DNA from: Bacteroidota bacterium
GTDB lineage: Bacteria; Bacteroidota; Bacteroidia; UBA4408
Length of the DNA stretch: 64,000 bases
NCBI GenBank assembly: GCA_016718805.1
Contig: JADKCP010000003.1
Span: 558,001-622,000, forward strand
Reading direction: 5' to 3'
Part shown: positions 16,721 to 25,677 of the stretch, in pieces
Numbering within the stretch: position 1 is the stretch's first letter
Layout: every line of letters begins with the position of its first letter
Translations under genes and position numbers: made by a program
The notes under the pieces: model-generated
Told to the model about the DNA's origin: nothing
Database searches by the model: none
Seen by the model: only the letters and a program-made list of their open reading frames with translations

Positions 16721-19700
16721 TTAGTTCGAAATAATGATTTTATTATTGGTTATAATGCTATTGTTATGTATAAAATTAATAAAGTAAATTCCATTTTTTA
16801 AATTGCTTATATCCACAATATTATTTGAATTACCAATGAACCCCGCTAAAACTTGATTCCCTAACAAGTCAACTATTTCATAATTTATTAATTCATCATC
16901 GTAAATATTTTTAATGGCAATTTGCTCTTTAGCAGGATTGGGGCTAATTTCAATTCGTTTATTTTCGTCTTCAAGTTTTGTTTCAGTCCTTTGCTCCTTA
17001 TTTTTTAACATTGCTTTCCTTAAAGCAGAAGCAGGAAGCGGACAATTGCTGTTCCAGCTCCCTTCTTGATGCAAAATATAATCTAAAAATAATTGGGCTT
17101 GCACTACCGCTTTTCCACCTAAATTGCTGCATTGATTCGCAACAGAATATAAATCACTTATTTCAGTTATACTAAATTCGCGTTCCGGATTCTCATTCCA
17201 TAAAATGGAATACTTTGTAAGGGTTTTATAATTTTGCTCCATTAGGTTTTCTGGACTTAGGCCATTGTTGAGGTAGTTGGCCAAATATAAATCTTGTTGC
17301 TTCAGCAATTCATCTGTCCAAGCAATTGTTGCAATATTTTCAGTTTCTACCTCATTCACAAATGTGCTTAAATTAGGGTCAATAATGCTATCAAAGGAAG
17401 GGTCAAAAGTGAGCGTTTCATAAGCACTTTTTTTATTTGCCCATTCGTTCTCTTCTTCAAGCACAGGGTAGGCAGTAGCATCGGCTATTCTATCAGTTAG
17501 CACATCTATCGGATTTATGGCTGCCATTGCAGAGCCACCCCCCCCTCCTGATCCCCCGCAAAATGCCAAATCAGGTCCGCTGGCGAGCATTGGACTTAGT
17601 TTATTTGATGCTTGTGTTCCAGCAGCCACCTTATTTGTTAAAGGTGGTGGAGTTGTTCCTGAGCCTGGTTTACAATAAAAATAAGATTGAAAAGGATTTC
17701 CAAAATTAAAATTCGACATATCCGCCAAGCTGCGTGAGTTATCAAAGAATCCGGCCCAAGTATTGCCTCCGGGATTAAGTGTATTTCCAATAGGTCCAAT
17801 TGCGCCACTGTTCAACAATACTAATCCATCCCTTGTGTTGCTCAAGGCATTGTATCGAAATACTTGATCAGCAGTGGAGGTGCAGTTACCTTCAAAAATA
17901 AAACCCTGTCGAACATTGCTTACTGAATTGCAATGAACTCGGCAGTTATAAGAGGTTAGAGTATATATTCCGCACGAGTAAAGAGAAGCTGCTCCTGAAG
18001 TATAGTCGCCAACAATAATGTTTTCTTTTACCTGACTTCCATTCGAACTTTCAATATAAATACCTGTATAAACAGATGGAGTTGATAAAATTGGGTAACT
18101 TAACAAGGATATACTATTTCCAATTATTTCGGTATTTGCTCCACCAGCTATTAGTCGTATTCCTGAAGAAACATTGCTAATAGTATTGTCATTAATCTTT
18201 GCACTGTTCAGGGTTGAAGACCCGGTAAGTGTATTAAGCAAAATACCCCAACCTCCTAATAGAGAAGCGCCAATCAGAAGTTTTCCTGAGCTAAAACTAT
18301 TGTGACTAATTGAGAAAGTGGAAAATGTAAAATTTACAGGAGCAAGTACACGCATACCTGTGTAAATATCACTTACAGTATTGTATTCAAAAATAGTACT
18401 ACCCCCATTGGCTGGTAAAATTTCCAGTCCCCTAAAATAAAGTGGAAATAAGTTTAAATTATCGGTGGTAAAATTATTGTATCTAATAGTATTGGTTGAG
18501 TAGTTGTTTGAAAAAATACCTTCACCGCAATTAAAGAAAACATTTGTGTTTTGAGCAGCAGAGGGAGTTAGGTCACCCACTTTTAGATGATATGAATTTG
18601 CAACTGGTGATGTTCCTCCATCGGCTAGTATTCCTATTCCTGGTGTACTATAAGGAAAGGCAGAAGAATTAGTTGTTCTTGGCATAAATCGAAATACATT
18701 ATTAACGCAGGTTGTACGTGTTGTTCTGCTAATAATTCCAAAATCAAGATTCTCAAAGATGTTATTGTCTTTTGAACTCACAGGAAATTGGCCAATTACT
18801 AAAGGAGTATTATAAACATGGAAATCTTCTATTCCTGAATAGGCGCGTGGTAAATTTGTGTTTTGCAATCCTACTAATGGATAACCCTCAAGATAAGATT
18901 GTCCGGTGCTTGAATTAATACTTTTTAAAAAAGTAAGAGTAGGATTGGGTAAGGTATAGGTTAAAAAGAAATCTCGAGAAGTAAAAATTGTATTCCTTAT
19001 AGGAATAACAGGTGTGCTTGAATTAATAGATGTATTGTATACAACTGAATGTCTATTTCTATTAAAGATTGCATCTTGAATTATAGCATATCCTCCGAAT
19101 ATGTTCACTGCTCTATCGGCATCACTTATCATTGAATTTTGGTCAATAACCAAATCACCACTTAAAACATCAATACCTTGCCACATTCCGGTACAAGAGT
19201 ATATTCTTGTTCCATTAGTTATTTTTATTCCATTTGGAGCAATAATTTTTGAACCAATTCCCATAACCATTTTACAATTAGATATAAGTTGTTGAGTTGA
19301 TCCGGGTCCAATTGTTAAAGTACAACCGGCAGCTACAGAAATTGTTGACCCAGGAATTATTGTCGGCATAATTTGAGTTCCTAATGAATAATTCGGTGCA
19401 GGTGCAGCACAAGGAGCCACTGATGGCGTTGGAAATATTCTCGTAAATGATACCGCAATATTTGAATTAGTCGCAGCTGAAATCAGTTTAACGAAATAAA
19501 TACTCCCTGTATTTAATCCATTAAGATATAAGGTACGAACTCCATAATTCGAATAATCAAACACCTTTGAACTAACGAGCGATGTTGAACCACAAGCACC
19601 ACTATATACATACATTTCGTTCACAACAGTACCCGGGTTAGCTGCCAATTCGTAAGTGTAAATTTGTATGGCACTTTCATTTGCAACAAACGAAATCCAA

Positions 19701-19885
19701 ACACTTTTATCCACATTGTTCACCAAATAGTTGTTTTGAGTGTAATTGGCACTGGGTGCTGCTGAATAGGCTGTATTACAAGCTTCACCGATGGCAAATG
19801 AGTTTTGAAACTGAAATAAAACTAACAGTAGTAATAGACTTAACTTAAATAAGTTGTGTTGTGTTGTGTTGTGTTGTGTTGTCAT
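16721..19885 (-). CDS. Large parallel beta-helix T9SS cargo protein, starts inside a pentanucleotide repeat
   Basis: 1054 residues. Start MTTQHNTTQHN is encoded by five AACAC repeats, followed by the hydrophobic signal core (LSLLLLLVLFQF). Residues of about 30-145 look like a beta-sandwich of the pre-peptidase type; about 160-760 have the short, Asn/Gly/Ser-rich repeats of a right-handed parallel beta-helix (for example GMWQGIDVLSGDL, FENLDFGIISRT); then a Gly-rich linker (near 790) coded by a run of eight G; a helical region at 860-995 shared with the short paralogue at 14124; and a T9SS domain (ISPNPAKEQIAI ... GIYFINFI). Likely an adhesin or glycan-binding or degrading surface protein. First gene of the five-gene operon, so its frame state may also affect the genes behind it through polarity. 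No other start could supply the signal peptide. Confidence 0.85.
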   Translation of the reverse strand: MTTQHNTTQHNLFKLSLLLLLVLFQFQNSFAIGEACNTAYSAAPSANYTQNNYLVNNVDKSVWISFVANESAIQIYTYELAANPGTVVNEMYVYSGACGSTSLVSSKVFDYSNYGVRTLYLNGLNTGSIYFVKLISAATNSNIAVSFTRIFPTPSVAPCAAPAPNYSLGTQIMPTIIPGSTISVAAGCTLTIGPGSTQQLISNCKMVMGIGSKIIAPNGIKITNGTRIYSCTGMWQGIDVLSGDLVIDQNSMISDADRAVNIFGGYAIIQDAIFNRNRHSVVYNTSINSSTPVIPIRNTIFTSRDFFLTYTLPNPTLTFLKSINSSTGQSYLEGYPLVGLQNTNLPRAYSGIEDFHVYNTPLVIGQFPVSSKDNNIFENLDFGIISRTTRTTCVNNVFRFMPRTTNSSAFPYSTPGIGILADGGTSPVANSYHLKVGDLTPSAAQNTNVFFNCGEGIFSNNYSTNTIRYNNFTTDNLNLFPLYFRGLEILPANGGSTIFEYNTVSDIYTGMRVLAPVNFTFSTFSISHNSFSSGKLLIGASLLGGWGILLNTLTGSSTLNSAKINDNTISNVSSGIRLIAGGANTEIIGNSISLLSYPILSTPSVYTGIYIESSNGSQVKENIIVGDYTSGAASLYSCGIYTLTSYNCRVHCNSVSNVRQGFIFEGNCTSTADQVFRYNALSNTRDGLVLLNSGAIGPIGNTLNPGGNTWAGFFDNSRSLADMSNFNFGNPFQSYFYCKPGSGTTPPPLTNKVAAGTQASNKLSPMLASGPDLAFCGGSGGGGGSAMAAINPIDVLTDRIADATAYPVLEEENEWANKKSAYETLTFDPSFDSIIDPNLSTFVNEVETENIATIAWTDELLKQQDLYLANYLNNGLSPENLMEQNYKTLTKYSILWNENPEREFSITEISDLYSVANQCSNLGGKAVVQAQLFLDYILHQEGSWNSNCPLPASALRKAMLKNKEQRTETKLEDENKRIEISPNPAKEQIAIKNIYDDELINYEIVDLLGNQVLAGFIGNSNNIVDISNLKNGIYFINFIHNNSIITNNKIIISN
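17538..17545 (-). repeat. Run of eight G inside the Gly-rich linker of the large cargo gene
   Basis: On the coding strand the run reads GGA-GGG-GGG-GGT. It is the longest G/C run I noticed in this AT-rich window and could slip, truncating the protein before its T9SS tail. Confidence 0.6.
19856..19880 (-). repeat. Pentanucleotide tract, five copies of AACAC (plus strand GTGTT), in the signal-peptide coding region
   Basis: Five perfect tandem units lie within the first 30 bases of the large cargo gene. Five is not a multiple of three: I translated both neighbours by hand, and with four copies the frame reaches a TAA after 11 codons, with six copies a TAA after 16 codons. Only the present number (or changes by three) keeps the gene open. 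This is the same design as the CTCTT repeats in the leader of neisserial opa genes. Confidence 0.9.
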
Positions 19886-20080
19886 TTTTCAGGGGATTAA
19901 AATTAACACTCGGAGAATACTTAAAACGAAGTTAATATTTATTTCTGTTGAATAATCATGTTTTTTAAATTGATTTTTTCTGTCAGTAAATTAATAGTTT
20001 TCAACACAGCCAAAAAATGCCTGCAATTTTTTACTTTTACGAAGCACGATTTTTTAGTTTTAAAAGCCGAATACAAACTG

Positions 20081-23000
20081 ATGGATTTTTCTCACTTGCA
20101 TGTTCATACCCAGTTTTCGCTGTTGGATGGAGCTGCCGATATTTCAAAACTCTTTAAAAAAGCAAAAGCCGATGGTATGAAAGCCATGGCCATTACCGAC
20201 CATGGAAATATGTTTGGTGTGTTTAAATTCGTTGCCGAAGCCGGTAAACACGGTGTAAAACCAATTGTAGGCTGCGAATTTTACGTGGTAGAAGATCGCC
20301 ACAAAAAGCAATTTACCAAGGAAGCACGTGATGTTCGTTACCATCAATTGTTTTTAGCCAAGAATGCCGAAGGCTATCAAAACCTTTCACGTCTGTGTTC
20401 ACTTGGATACATTGAAGGCTTGTACAGCAAATGGCCTCGTATTGATAAAGAACTTATTTTAAAATACCATAAAGGATTAATTGCAACAACCTGCTGCTTA
20501 GGTGCCGAAGTGCCGCGCACCATAATGCAAAAAGGTGAGGAAGAAGGCGAAAAGGTATTTAAATGGTGGCTCGATTTGTTTGGCGAAGATTACTACATCG
20601 AATTGCAACGACACGAAATTGATGATCAAAATACTGTAAATGAAGTATTGTTGCGTTGGGCAGTGAAATACAATGTAAAGGTGATTGCCAGCAACGATTC
20701 ACATTACGTTGACCAGCAAGATTACAATGCGCACGACATATTGCTTTGCGTGAATACTGGCGATATGCAAAGCACCCCAAAGGCCACCGATGAGGAAGGT
20801 GGCAAAGGCTATCGTTTTGGTTTCCCAAACGATCAGTTTTATTTTAAGTCAACCGCCGAAATGAGTGCCTTGTTTCATGATGTTCCGCAGGCCATTGATA
20901 ACACCAACGAAATAGTTGATAAAATTGACACGCTAAAACTAAAGCGTGATATATTAGTTCCGCATTTTCCTATACCTCAAGGATTTATTGATGCCGATGA
21001 CTATTTGCGTCATTTAACTTTTGAAGGTGCCCACAAACGCTACAGCGAATTAACCGCCGATATTGAAGAGCGACTCAATTTTGAATTGCACACCATTAAA
21101 ACAATGGGCTTCCCGGGATACTTTTTAATTGTGGCCGATTTCATTAAAGCCGGTCGCGATTTAGGCGTACTTATTGGTCCGGGGCGTGGAAGTGCTGCTG
21201 GTTCGGCTGTAGCTTATTGCATTGGAATTACCAACATTGATCCCATAAAATACAAATTGCTGTTTGAGCGTTTCTTAAATCCTGAGCGCAAGAGCATGCC
21301 CGATATCGATACCGATTTCGACGATATTGGCCGTCAAAAGGTGTTGGATTATGTGATTGATAAATATGGTAAGAATCAGGTAGCACAAATTATTAACTAC
21401 GGTACAATGGCTGCTAAGTCGGCTATTAAAGATGTTGCTCGGGTAATGGATTTGCATTTGAGTGAATCGGTTAAGCTTACCCAATTAGTGCCCGATAGGC
21501 CAGGAACTACGCTCGAAGAAGCTTTTAAAACAGTTCCCGAACTTGAAGCCATTCGTAACGGTGATGATTTACGTGCGCAAGTTTTAAAAGAAGCCATTAA
21601 GTTGGAAGGCTCTGTTCGGAATACCGGTATACATGCTTCGGCTGTTATTATTGCTCCCGACGATTTGCTAAATTACATTCCCTTGAGTGTTGCCAAAGAT
21701 GCCAATTTGTGGGTAACTCAATTCGATGGTAAAGTAATTGAAGATGCCGGTTTGTTGAAGATGGATTTTCTGGGTTTGAAAACACTTACCATCATTAAAA
21801 ATGCCATTCAGCTTATTGAAGAAAACCACGGTATTAAAATAGATCCGGATTCCATTCCGCTCGACGATAAAAAGACTTACGAATTGTTTCAACGTGGCGA
21901 TACCATTAGCATATTTCAGTTTGAGAGCCCGGGTATGCAAAAGCATTTAAAGGATTTGAAGCCCGATAAGTTTGAAGATTTAATTGCCATGAATGCCTTG
22001 TATCGTCCGGGTCCTATGGAGTATATTCCGACCTTCATTAAGCGCAAACATGGGCTCGAAAAAATAAAATACGATTTTGATGTTACCGAGGATTTGCTTT
22101 CTGAAACCTATGGTGTAACAGTGTATCAAGAGCAGGTGATGTTGCTTTCGCAGCGCTTGGCAGGCTTTAGTAAAGGCGATGCCGATGTTTTGCGAAAGGC
22201 AATGGGAAAAAAGCAAATTACGGTGCTGCAGGATATGAAAAGCAAATTTTTGGCAGGCTGTGAAAGCAATGGGCACGACACCAAAGTTGCCGAAAAAGTG
22301 TGGACCGATTGGGAAGCCTTTGCCAGTTATGCTTTTAATAAGAGTCATGCTACCTGTTATTCCTTTGTAGCATTTCAAACCGCTTATTTAAAAGCGCATT
22401 ATCCTGCTGAATACATGGCTGCTACCTTAGATAGCCAAGGAAATATTGAGAGTATTTCGTTTTTCATGGAAGAGTGCCGCAACATGAATATTCCGGTTCT
22501 TGGACCGGATATTAACGAGAGTAATTTTAAGTTTTCGGTAAATCAAAAAGGTGAAATACGCATTGGTTTAGGTGCTTTAAAAGGAGTAGGGGAAGCAGCC
22601 GTGCTCGACATTGTTGCCGAACGAAAAGCAAATGGAATTTTCAGTTCTATTTATGACTTGGTGCGCCGAATTAATTTACGCTCAGCCAATAAAAAGACAT
22701 TTGAAAGTCTTGCCTTTGCAGGAGCTTTCGATTGTTTTAAGAGTATACACCGCGCACAGTATTTTTATACAGATGCTGGTTCAGAGCAAATTTTTTTAGA
22801 GAAAATTGTGCGCTATGGTAACAATGTGCAAGAAGGAAAAAATGCAGCGCAGCATTCTTTATTTGGCGATTCGGTAGAGGATGCTCAAGTTCCGGAACCA
22901 CCTGTTCCAGTTTGTGAAGAGTGGGGTTTGCTCGAAAAATTGCACCGCGAAAAAGAAGTGATTGGAATGTTTATTTCGGGCCATCCTTTAGATACTTATA

Positions 23001-23569
23001 AAATTGAAATGGGATTTTGTTCGAATAAGTTGAGCGATTTAAACGACTTACCAAAATTGCGGAACAAGGATGTAACGGTAGCAGGAATGATTACCGGAGT
23101 AAATCACAGGGTTGCTAAAACCGGAAATCCGTTTGGCAATTTTACACTTGAAGATTATAGTGGAAGCTACCAGTTTACCTTGTTTGCCGAGCCTTATTTA
23201 AAGATGAAACATTTTTTGGTTCCCAATTCATTTCTATTCCTTAACGGGAAGGTAGAAACACGTTGGAAAACAACCGATCAGTTTGAATACAAGATTGGTC
23301 AAATGCAATTGTTGAGCGATGTGCGCGAGAAAAAAATAAAATCGATTACGCTCGAAATGAGTTTGTCGGCACTCTCCGATGGTTTTATAAATGAGGTAAA
23401 CGAATTAATTGTAGCGAATCCTGGAAATGTAAACGTTAAAGTAAAAGTAAACGAATCGGGCGAAAAGATATCCATTGACATGCCTTCCAAAAAATTTAAG
23501 GTAAATCCTACCAACGAATTTTTGGAGAAAATTAAATCCAAACATGGGCTGGAGTATCAATTTAATTGA
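20081..23569 (+). CDS. dnaE: DNA polymerase III alpha subunit DnaE
   Basis: Replicative polymerase, 1162 residues from the chosen start. The ATG at 20081 gives MDFSHLHVHTQFSLLDGA, the usual N-terminus of the PHP domain; the frame extends upstream to 19958, but those residues are not part of the family. The polymerase active site is seen as PDIDTDFDD (D408 and D410) and KMDFLGLKTL (D562); fingers carry the FNKSHATCYS block; a C-terminal OB-fold (VAGMITGVNHRVAKTGNPFGNFTLEDYSG) and the short extension follow. PHP residues HLHVHTQ, EFYVV and NDSHYV look intact, so metal binding there is possible. Single gene transcribed away from the cargo operon. Very confident. Confidence 0.97.
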   Translation: MDFSHLHVHTQFSLLDGAADISKLFKKAKADGMKAMAITDHGNMFGVFKFVAEAGKHGVKPIVGCEFYVVEDRHKKQFTKEARDVRYHQLFLAKNAEGYQNLSRLCSLGYIEGLYSKWPRIDKELILKYHKGLIATTCCLGAEVPRTIMQKGEEEGEKVFKWWLDLFGEDYYIELQRHEIDDQNTVNEVLLRWAVKYNVKVIASNDSHYVDQQDYNAHDILLCVNTGDMQSTPKATDEEGGKGYRFGFPNDQFYFKSTAEMSALFHDVPQAIDNTNEIVDKIDTLKLKRDILVPHFPIPQGFIDADDYLRHLTFEGAHKRYSELTADIEERLNFELHTIKTMGFPGYFLIVADFIKAGRDLGVLIGPGRGSAAGSAVAYCIGITNIDPIKYKLLFERFLNPERKSMPDIDTDFDDIGRQKVLDYVIDKYGKNQVAQIINYGTMAAKSAIKDVARVMDLHLSESVKLTQLVPDRPGTTLEEAFKTVPELEAIRNGDDLRAQVLKEAIKLEGSVRNTGIHASAVIIAPDDLLNYIPLSVAKDANLWVTQFDGKVIEDAGLLKMDFLGLKTLTIIKNAIQLIEENHGIKIDPDSIPLDDKKTYELFQRGDTISIFQFESPGMQKHLKDLKPDKFEDLIAMNALYRPGPMEYIPTFIKRKHGLEKIKYDFDVTEDLLSETYGVTVYQEQVMLLSQRLAGFSKGDADVLRKAMGKKQITVLQDMKSKFLAGCESNGHDTKVAEKVWTDWEAFASYAFNKSHATCYSFVAFQTAYLKAHYPAEYMAATLDSQGNIESISFFMEECRNMNIPVLGPDINESNFKFSVNQKGEIRIGLGALKGVGEAAVLDIVAERKANGIFSSIYDLVRRINLRSANKKTFESLAFAGAFDCFKSIHRAQYFYTDAGSEQIFLEKIVRYGNNVQEGKNAAQHSLFGDSVEDAQVPEPPVPVCEEWGLLEKLHREKEVIGMFISGHPLDTYKIEMGFCSNKLSDLNDLPKLRNKDVTVAGMITGVNHRVAKTGNPFGNFTLEDYSGSYQFTLFAEPYLKMKHFLVPNSFLFLNGKVETRWKTTDQFEYKIGQMQLLSDVREKKIKSITLEMSLSALSDGFINEVNELIVANPGNVNVKVKVNESGEKISIDMPSKKFKVNPTNEFLEKIKSKHGLEYQFN

Positions 23570-23893
23570 GTTTGCTGCTGTTCTGTTTTCTAGTTGAAGC
23601 ATTTTTACATCAACTATATTTTTAGCAATAATTCTTAATCACCCATAAAACCATGTTTGTACGAGTTTGCTTTTTTGTGACAGCCTGTCATTTAAACGCA
23701 ATTTTGGCTGTGAGTATAAGTGGCTTTAAAAATTAGCGAATCTGCACAAATACAGTAAACTAGGCTAGTTTGGAATTTAACATTTCTTGTTCATTTCTTG
23801 TGGCAAACAAATTGACTAATGCCTCGACGTAAAAAAAATTAAACTTATTTTTACAGAAATATTCGTTCAATACAAATTTTAAAAAATAAAACA
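23570..23893. other. Intergenic stretch between dnaE and trxA
   Basis: 324 bases without a gene. The one structured element is a perfect 13-base palindrome TGACAGCCTGTCA at 23678-23690. No convincing TAnnTTTG promoter was found directly before trxA, although TATTTTTA-like sequence is present near 23843-23853. Confidence 0.5.
23678..23690. promoter_or_regulatory. Palindrome TGACAG-C-CTGTCA, possible operator of trxA
   Basis: Perfect inverted hexamers around one base, about 200 bases before the trxA start. The form and place suggest a regulator site; no regulator is assigned and the stem is too tight to be a hairpin. Confidence 0.35.
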
Positions 23894-24213
23894 ATGGCAC
23901 TAGAAATAACAGATGCAAATTTTGAGGAAGTGGTAATGAAATCAGACAAGCCCGTATTAGTAGATTTTTGGGCTGAATGGTGTGGACCTTGTCGCATGGT
24001 TGGACCGGTAGTAGAAGAAATTTCGAAAGACTATGATGGACGCGCAGTTGTTGGAAAAGTAGATGTAGACAACAATCCTCAAATTTCAGCAAAGTTTGGA
24101 ATACGTAACATACCTACCATCTTGTTTATTAAAAACGGACAAGTGGTTGATAAGCAAGTAGGCGCTGTTCCTAGTCTATATTATCAGGCAAATTAGACGC
24201 TCAGTTGGCTTAA
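23894..24213 (+). CDS. trxA: Thioredoxin, with a one-base frameshift at the C-terminal helix
   Basis: Cytosolic dithiol reductase. WCGPC redox site (C30, C33), the VDFWAEW strand before it and the cis-Pro block NIPTIL are all present. The frame as given ends at 24196 with an unusual tail VPSLYYQAN. Adding one A after 24173 restores the family's normal end: VPKSILSGKLDAQLA and a stop at 24213. I therefore give the repaired extent. If the shift is real, the last helix is replaced and the protein may fold less stably, but the active site is untouched. A strong terminator follows at 24241. Confidence 0.9.
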
Positions 24214-24240
24214 AATATTAGTTATTGGGTTATTAGTTAT

Positions 24241-24277
24241 TGGTTAATCGCTACACTTTAAAACTAGCGATTAACCA
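24241..24277 (+). terminator. Rho-independent terminator after trxA
   Basis: Perfect 13-base stem TGGTTAATCGCTA / TAGCGATTAACCA with an 11-base loop, followed by AAATTTTTTG. The position 28 bases after the repaired trxA stop fits a terminator. The 5' arm also overlaps relatives of the nearby TTATTGGG repeat. Confidence 0.8.
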
Positions 24278-24399
24278 AATTTTTTGTGTTTACTTTGGAT
24301 TGATACTTTCTATGTTAAAACATGCGATCCGATAACCAAATTCTTTTACCTAGCTTTCCATCAGTTCCATCAGCAAAAAGGTAATCTTCAAATTCATTT

Positions 24400-24511
24400 C
24401 CCAATAACCCAATAACCCAATAACCCAATAACCCAATAACCCAATAACCCAATAACCCAATAACCCAATAACCCAATAACCCAATAACCGAATAACCCAA
24501 TAACCCAATAA
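24400..24511. repeat. Octanucleotide array, 14 copies of CCCAATAA
   Basis: Eleven perfect units, one variant (CCGAATAA at 24488-24495), then two perfect units. Three related units in the opposite orientation (TTATTGGG, TTATTAG, TTATTGG) lie at 24222-24243, so the two blocks could pair. The array ends 7 bases before the start codon of the DUF58 gene and so occupies its whole leader. The reading frame across the array on the other strand is a by-product of the repeat, not a gene. Confidence 0.92.
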
Positions 24512-24518
24512 CCAATCC

Positions 24519-25447
24519 GTGCCTCTCAATCAGCAACAAATACAACAGTATTCACACCTCGAATTGCTTGCCAAGCAAGTTGTTGAGGGATTTATTACAG
24601 GCTTACACAAGAGTCCTTTTCATGGCTTTTCGGTGGAGTTTGCTGAGCATCGTTTGTACAACACAGGCGAATCAACCAAACACATCGATTGGAAATTATT
24701 TGGCAGAAGCGATAAGTTGTTTGTGAAGCGTTTTGAGGAAGAAACTAATTTGCGTTGTCAAATAGTTATTGATGCCTCATCTAGCATGTATTTTCCGGAG
24801 GCCGACAAATCGAAAAAGGAGGTACAAAACAAGTTAAACTTTAGTACACATGCCGCAGCAGCACTTTGTTATTTGTTGCGCAATCAGCGCGATGCGGTTG
24901 GATTAAGTGTTTTTTCGGATAAGGTGAAGGTGCATACTCCTTGCAAATCGAGCATGGTTCACAGTAAACTTATTTTTTCGGAGCTCGAAAAATTGATGGT
25001 GCCTTACCGTCCAGAGCAAAGCAAGCCAACTATGGCAGTTGAAGCATTGCACGAAATAGCTGAAAACATTCACAAGCGTTCGTTGGTGATTATTTTTAGT
25101 GATATGATGGATAGTGGACGAAGCAATGCGGATTTATTTTCGGCCTTGCAGCATTTGCGACACAACAAACACGAGGTTATTTTATTTCATGTGCTTGATA
25201 AATCAAAGGAATTGAATTTTGAATTTGAAAACAGGCCCTATACTTTTATTGATATGGAGACAGGGGAGGAGCTAAAGGTGAATCCAATGAAATAAAGAGT
25301 ACTTATTTAAAAGCGGTGAATGAATTTACACAGCAATTAAAAATGTACTGTGGTCAATACCGCATTGATTTTGTGGAGGCTGATATTAATGAAGGTTTCA
25401 ACGCAGTATTATCGGCTTATTTAATAAAACGCAGCAAGCTTATTTAA
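24519..25447 (+). CDS. DUF58 family protein (von Willebrand A-like), frameshifted near the C-terminus
   Basis: Family usually encoded beside a MoxR AAA ATPase, here alone. GTG start just after the octanucleotide array; the core LELLAKQVVEGFITGLHKS..HGFSVEF and the block STKHIDWKLFGRSDKLFVK are classical, and DASSSMY is the MIDAS-like DxSxS motif. The uninterrupted frame stops at 25295 after VNPMK. Adding one A to the AA at 25286 gives VNPNEIKSTYLKAVNEF and then the expected C-terminus (RIDFVEADINEGF ... KRSKLI) to a stop at 25447, so the downstream 150 bases are coding remains and not a spacer. The function is not established; a role in envelope or protease regulation is commonly supposed. 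The GTG start is the best fit by length but uncertain. Confidence 0.85.
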
Positions 25448-25461
25448 TTTTTGAAAATAAT

Positions 25462-25492
25462 TTTGGATGCTATTAAAATTAATCTATTTTTG
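25462..25492 (+). promoter_or_regulatory. Promoter of tRNA-Asp
   Basis: TTTG at 25462-25465, a 19-base spacer, then TATTTTTG at 25485-25492: a full match to the Bacteroidota TTTG-N19-TAnnTTTG promoter. The expected start of transcription, about 25499, is 20 bases before the mature tRNA. Confidence 0.8.
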
Positions 25493-25518
25493 CAGTCCCA
25501 AAATTCTAATACAAAAAC

Positions 25519-25592
25519 GGTTCGGTAGTTCAGCTGGTTAGAATACGTGCCTGTCACGCACGGGGTCGCGGGTTCGAGTCCCGTCCGGACCG
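25519..25592 (+). tRNA. tRNA-Asp (GTC)
   Basis: 74-base cloverleaf: acceptor stem GGTTCGG / CCGGACC (one T-G pair), anticodon stem CGTGC / GCACG around the loop CTGTCAC, anticodon GTC at 25553-25555, T-loop GGTTCGAGTC, discriminator G as in tRNA-Asp. CCA is not encoded. The accessory island follows directly on its 3' side, but I found no repeated copy of the tRNA 3' end within the next 2.5 kb that would mark an attachment site. Confidence 0.97.
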
Positions 25593-25606
25593 CTCGAAGA
25601 ATGAGG

Positions 25607-25640
25607 AAAGCCCTTGAAAGCAAAAGTTTTCAAGGGCTTT
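25607..25640 (+). terminator. Terminator after tRNA-Asp
   Basis: Perfect 13-base stem AAAGCCCTTGAAA / TTTCAAGGGCTTT with an 8-base loop, 15 bases after the tRNA end. Confidence 0.85.
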
Positions 25641-25677
25641 TAGTTTTGTTTTCAGCTAATACTTATATTTGTCTAGT

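Noticed and set aside
19958..20080. Upstream extension of DnaE
   Set aside because: The family begins at MDFSHLHVH (20081); the 41 extra residues are AT-rich leader sequence with no similarity to the PHP domain.
24400..24511. CRISPR-like array
   Set aside because: Units are contiguous 8-mers without spacers and no cas genes are near.
24315..24545. Open frame on the minus strand with repeated YWVIGLLG units
   Set aside because: It is only the translation of the CCCAATAA array; the unit is not a multiple of three, the residues are purely hydrophobic and the frame overlaps the DUF58 start.
25296..25447. Intergenic spacer after the DUF58 gene
   Set aside because: In the other frame it codes the expected C-terminus of DUF58 proteins, so it belongs to the gene.
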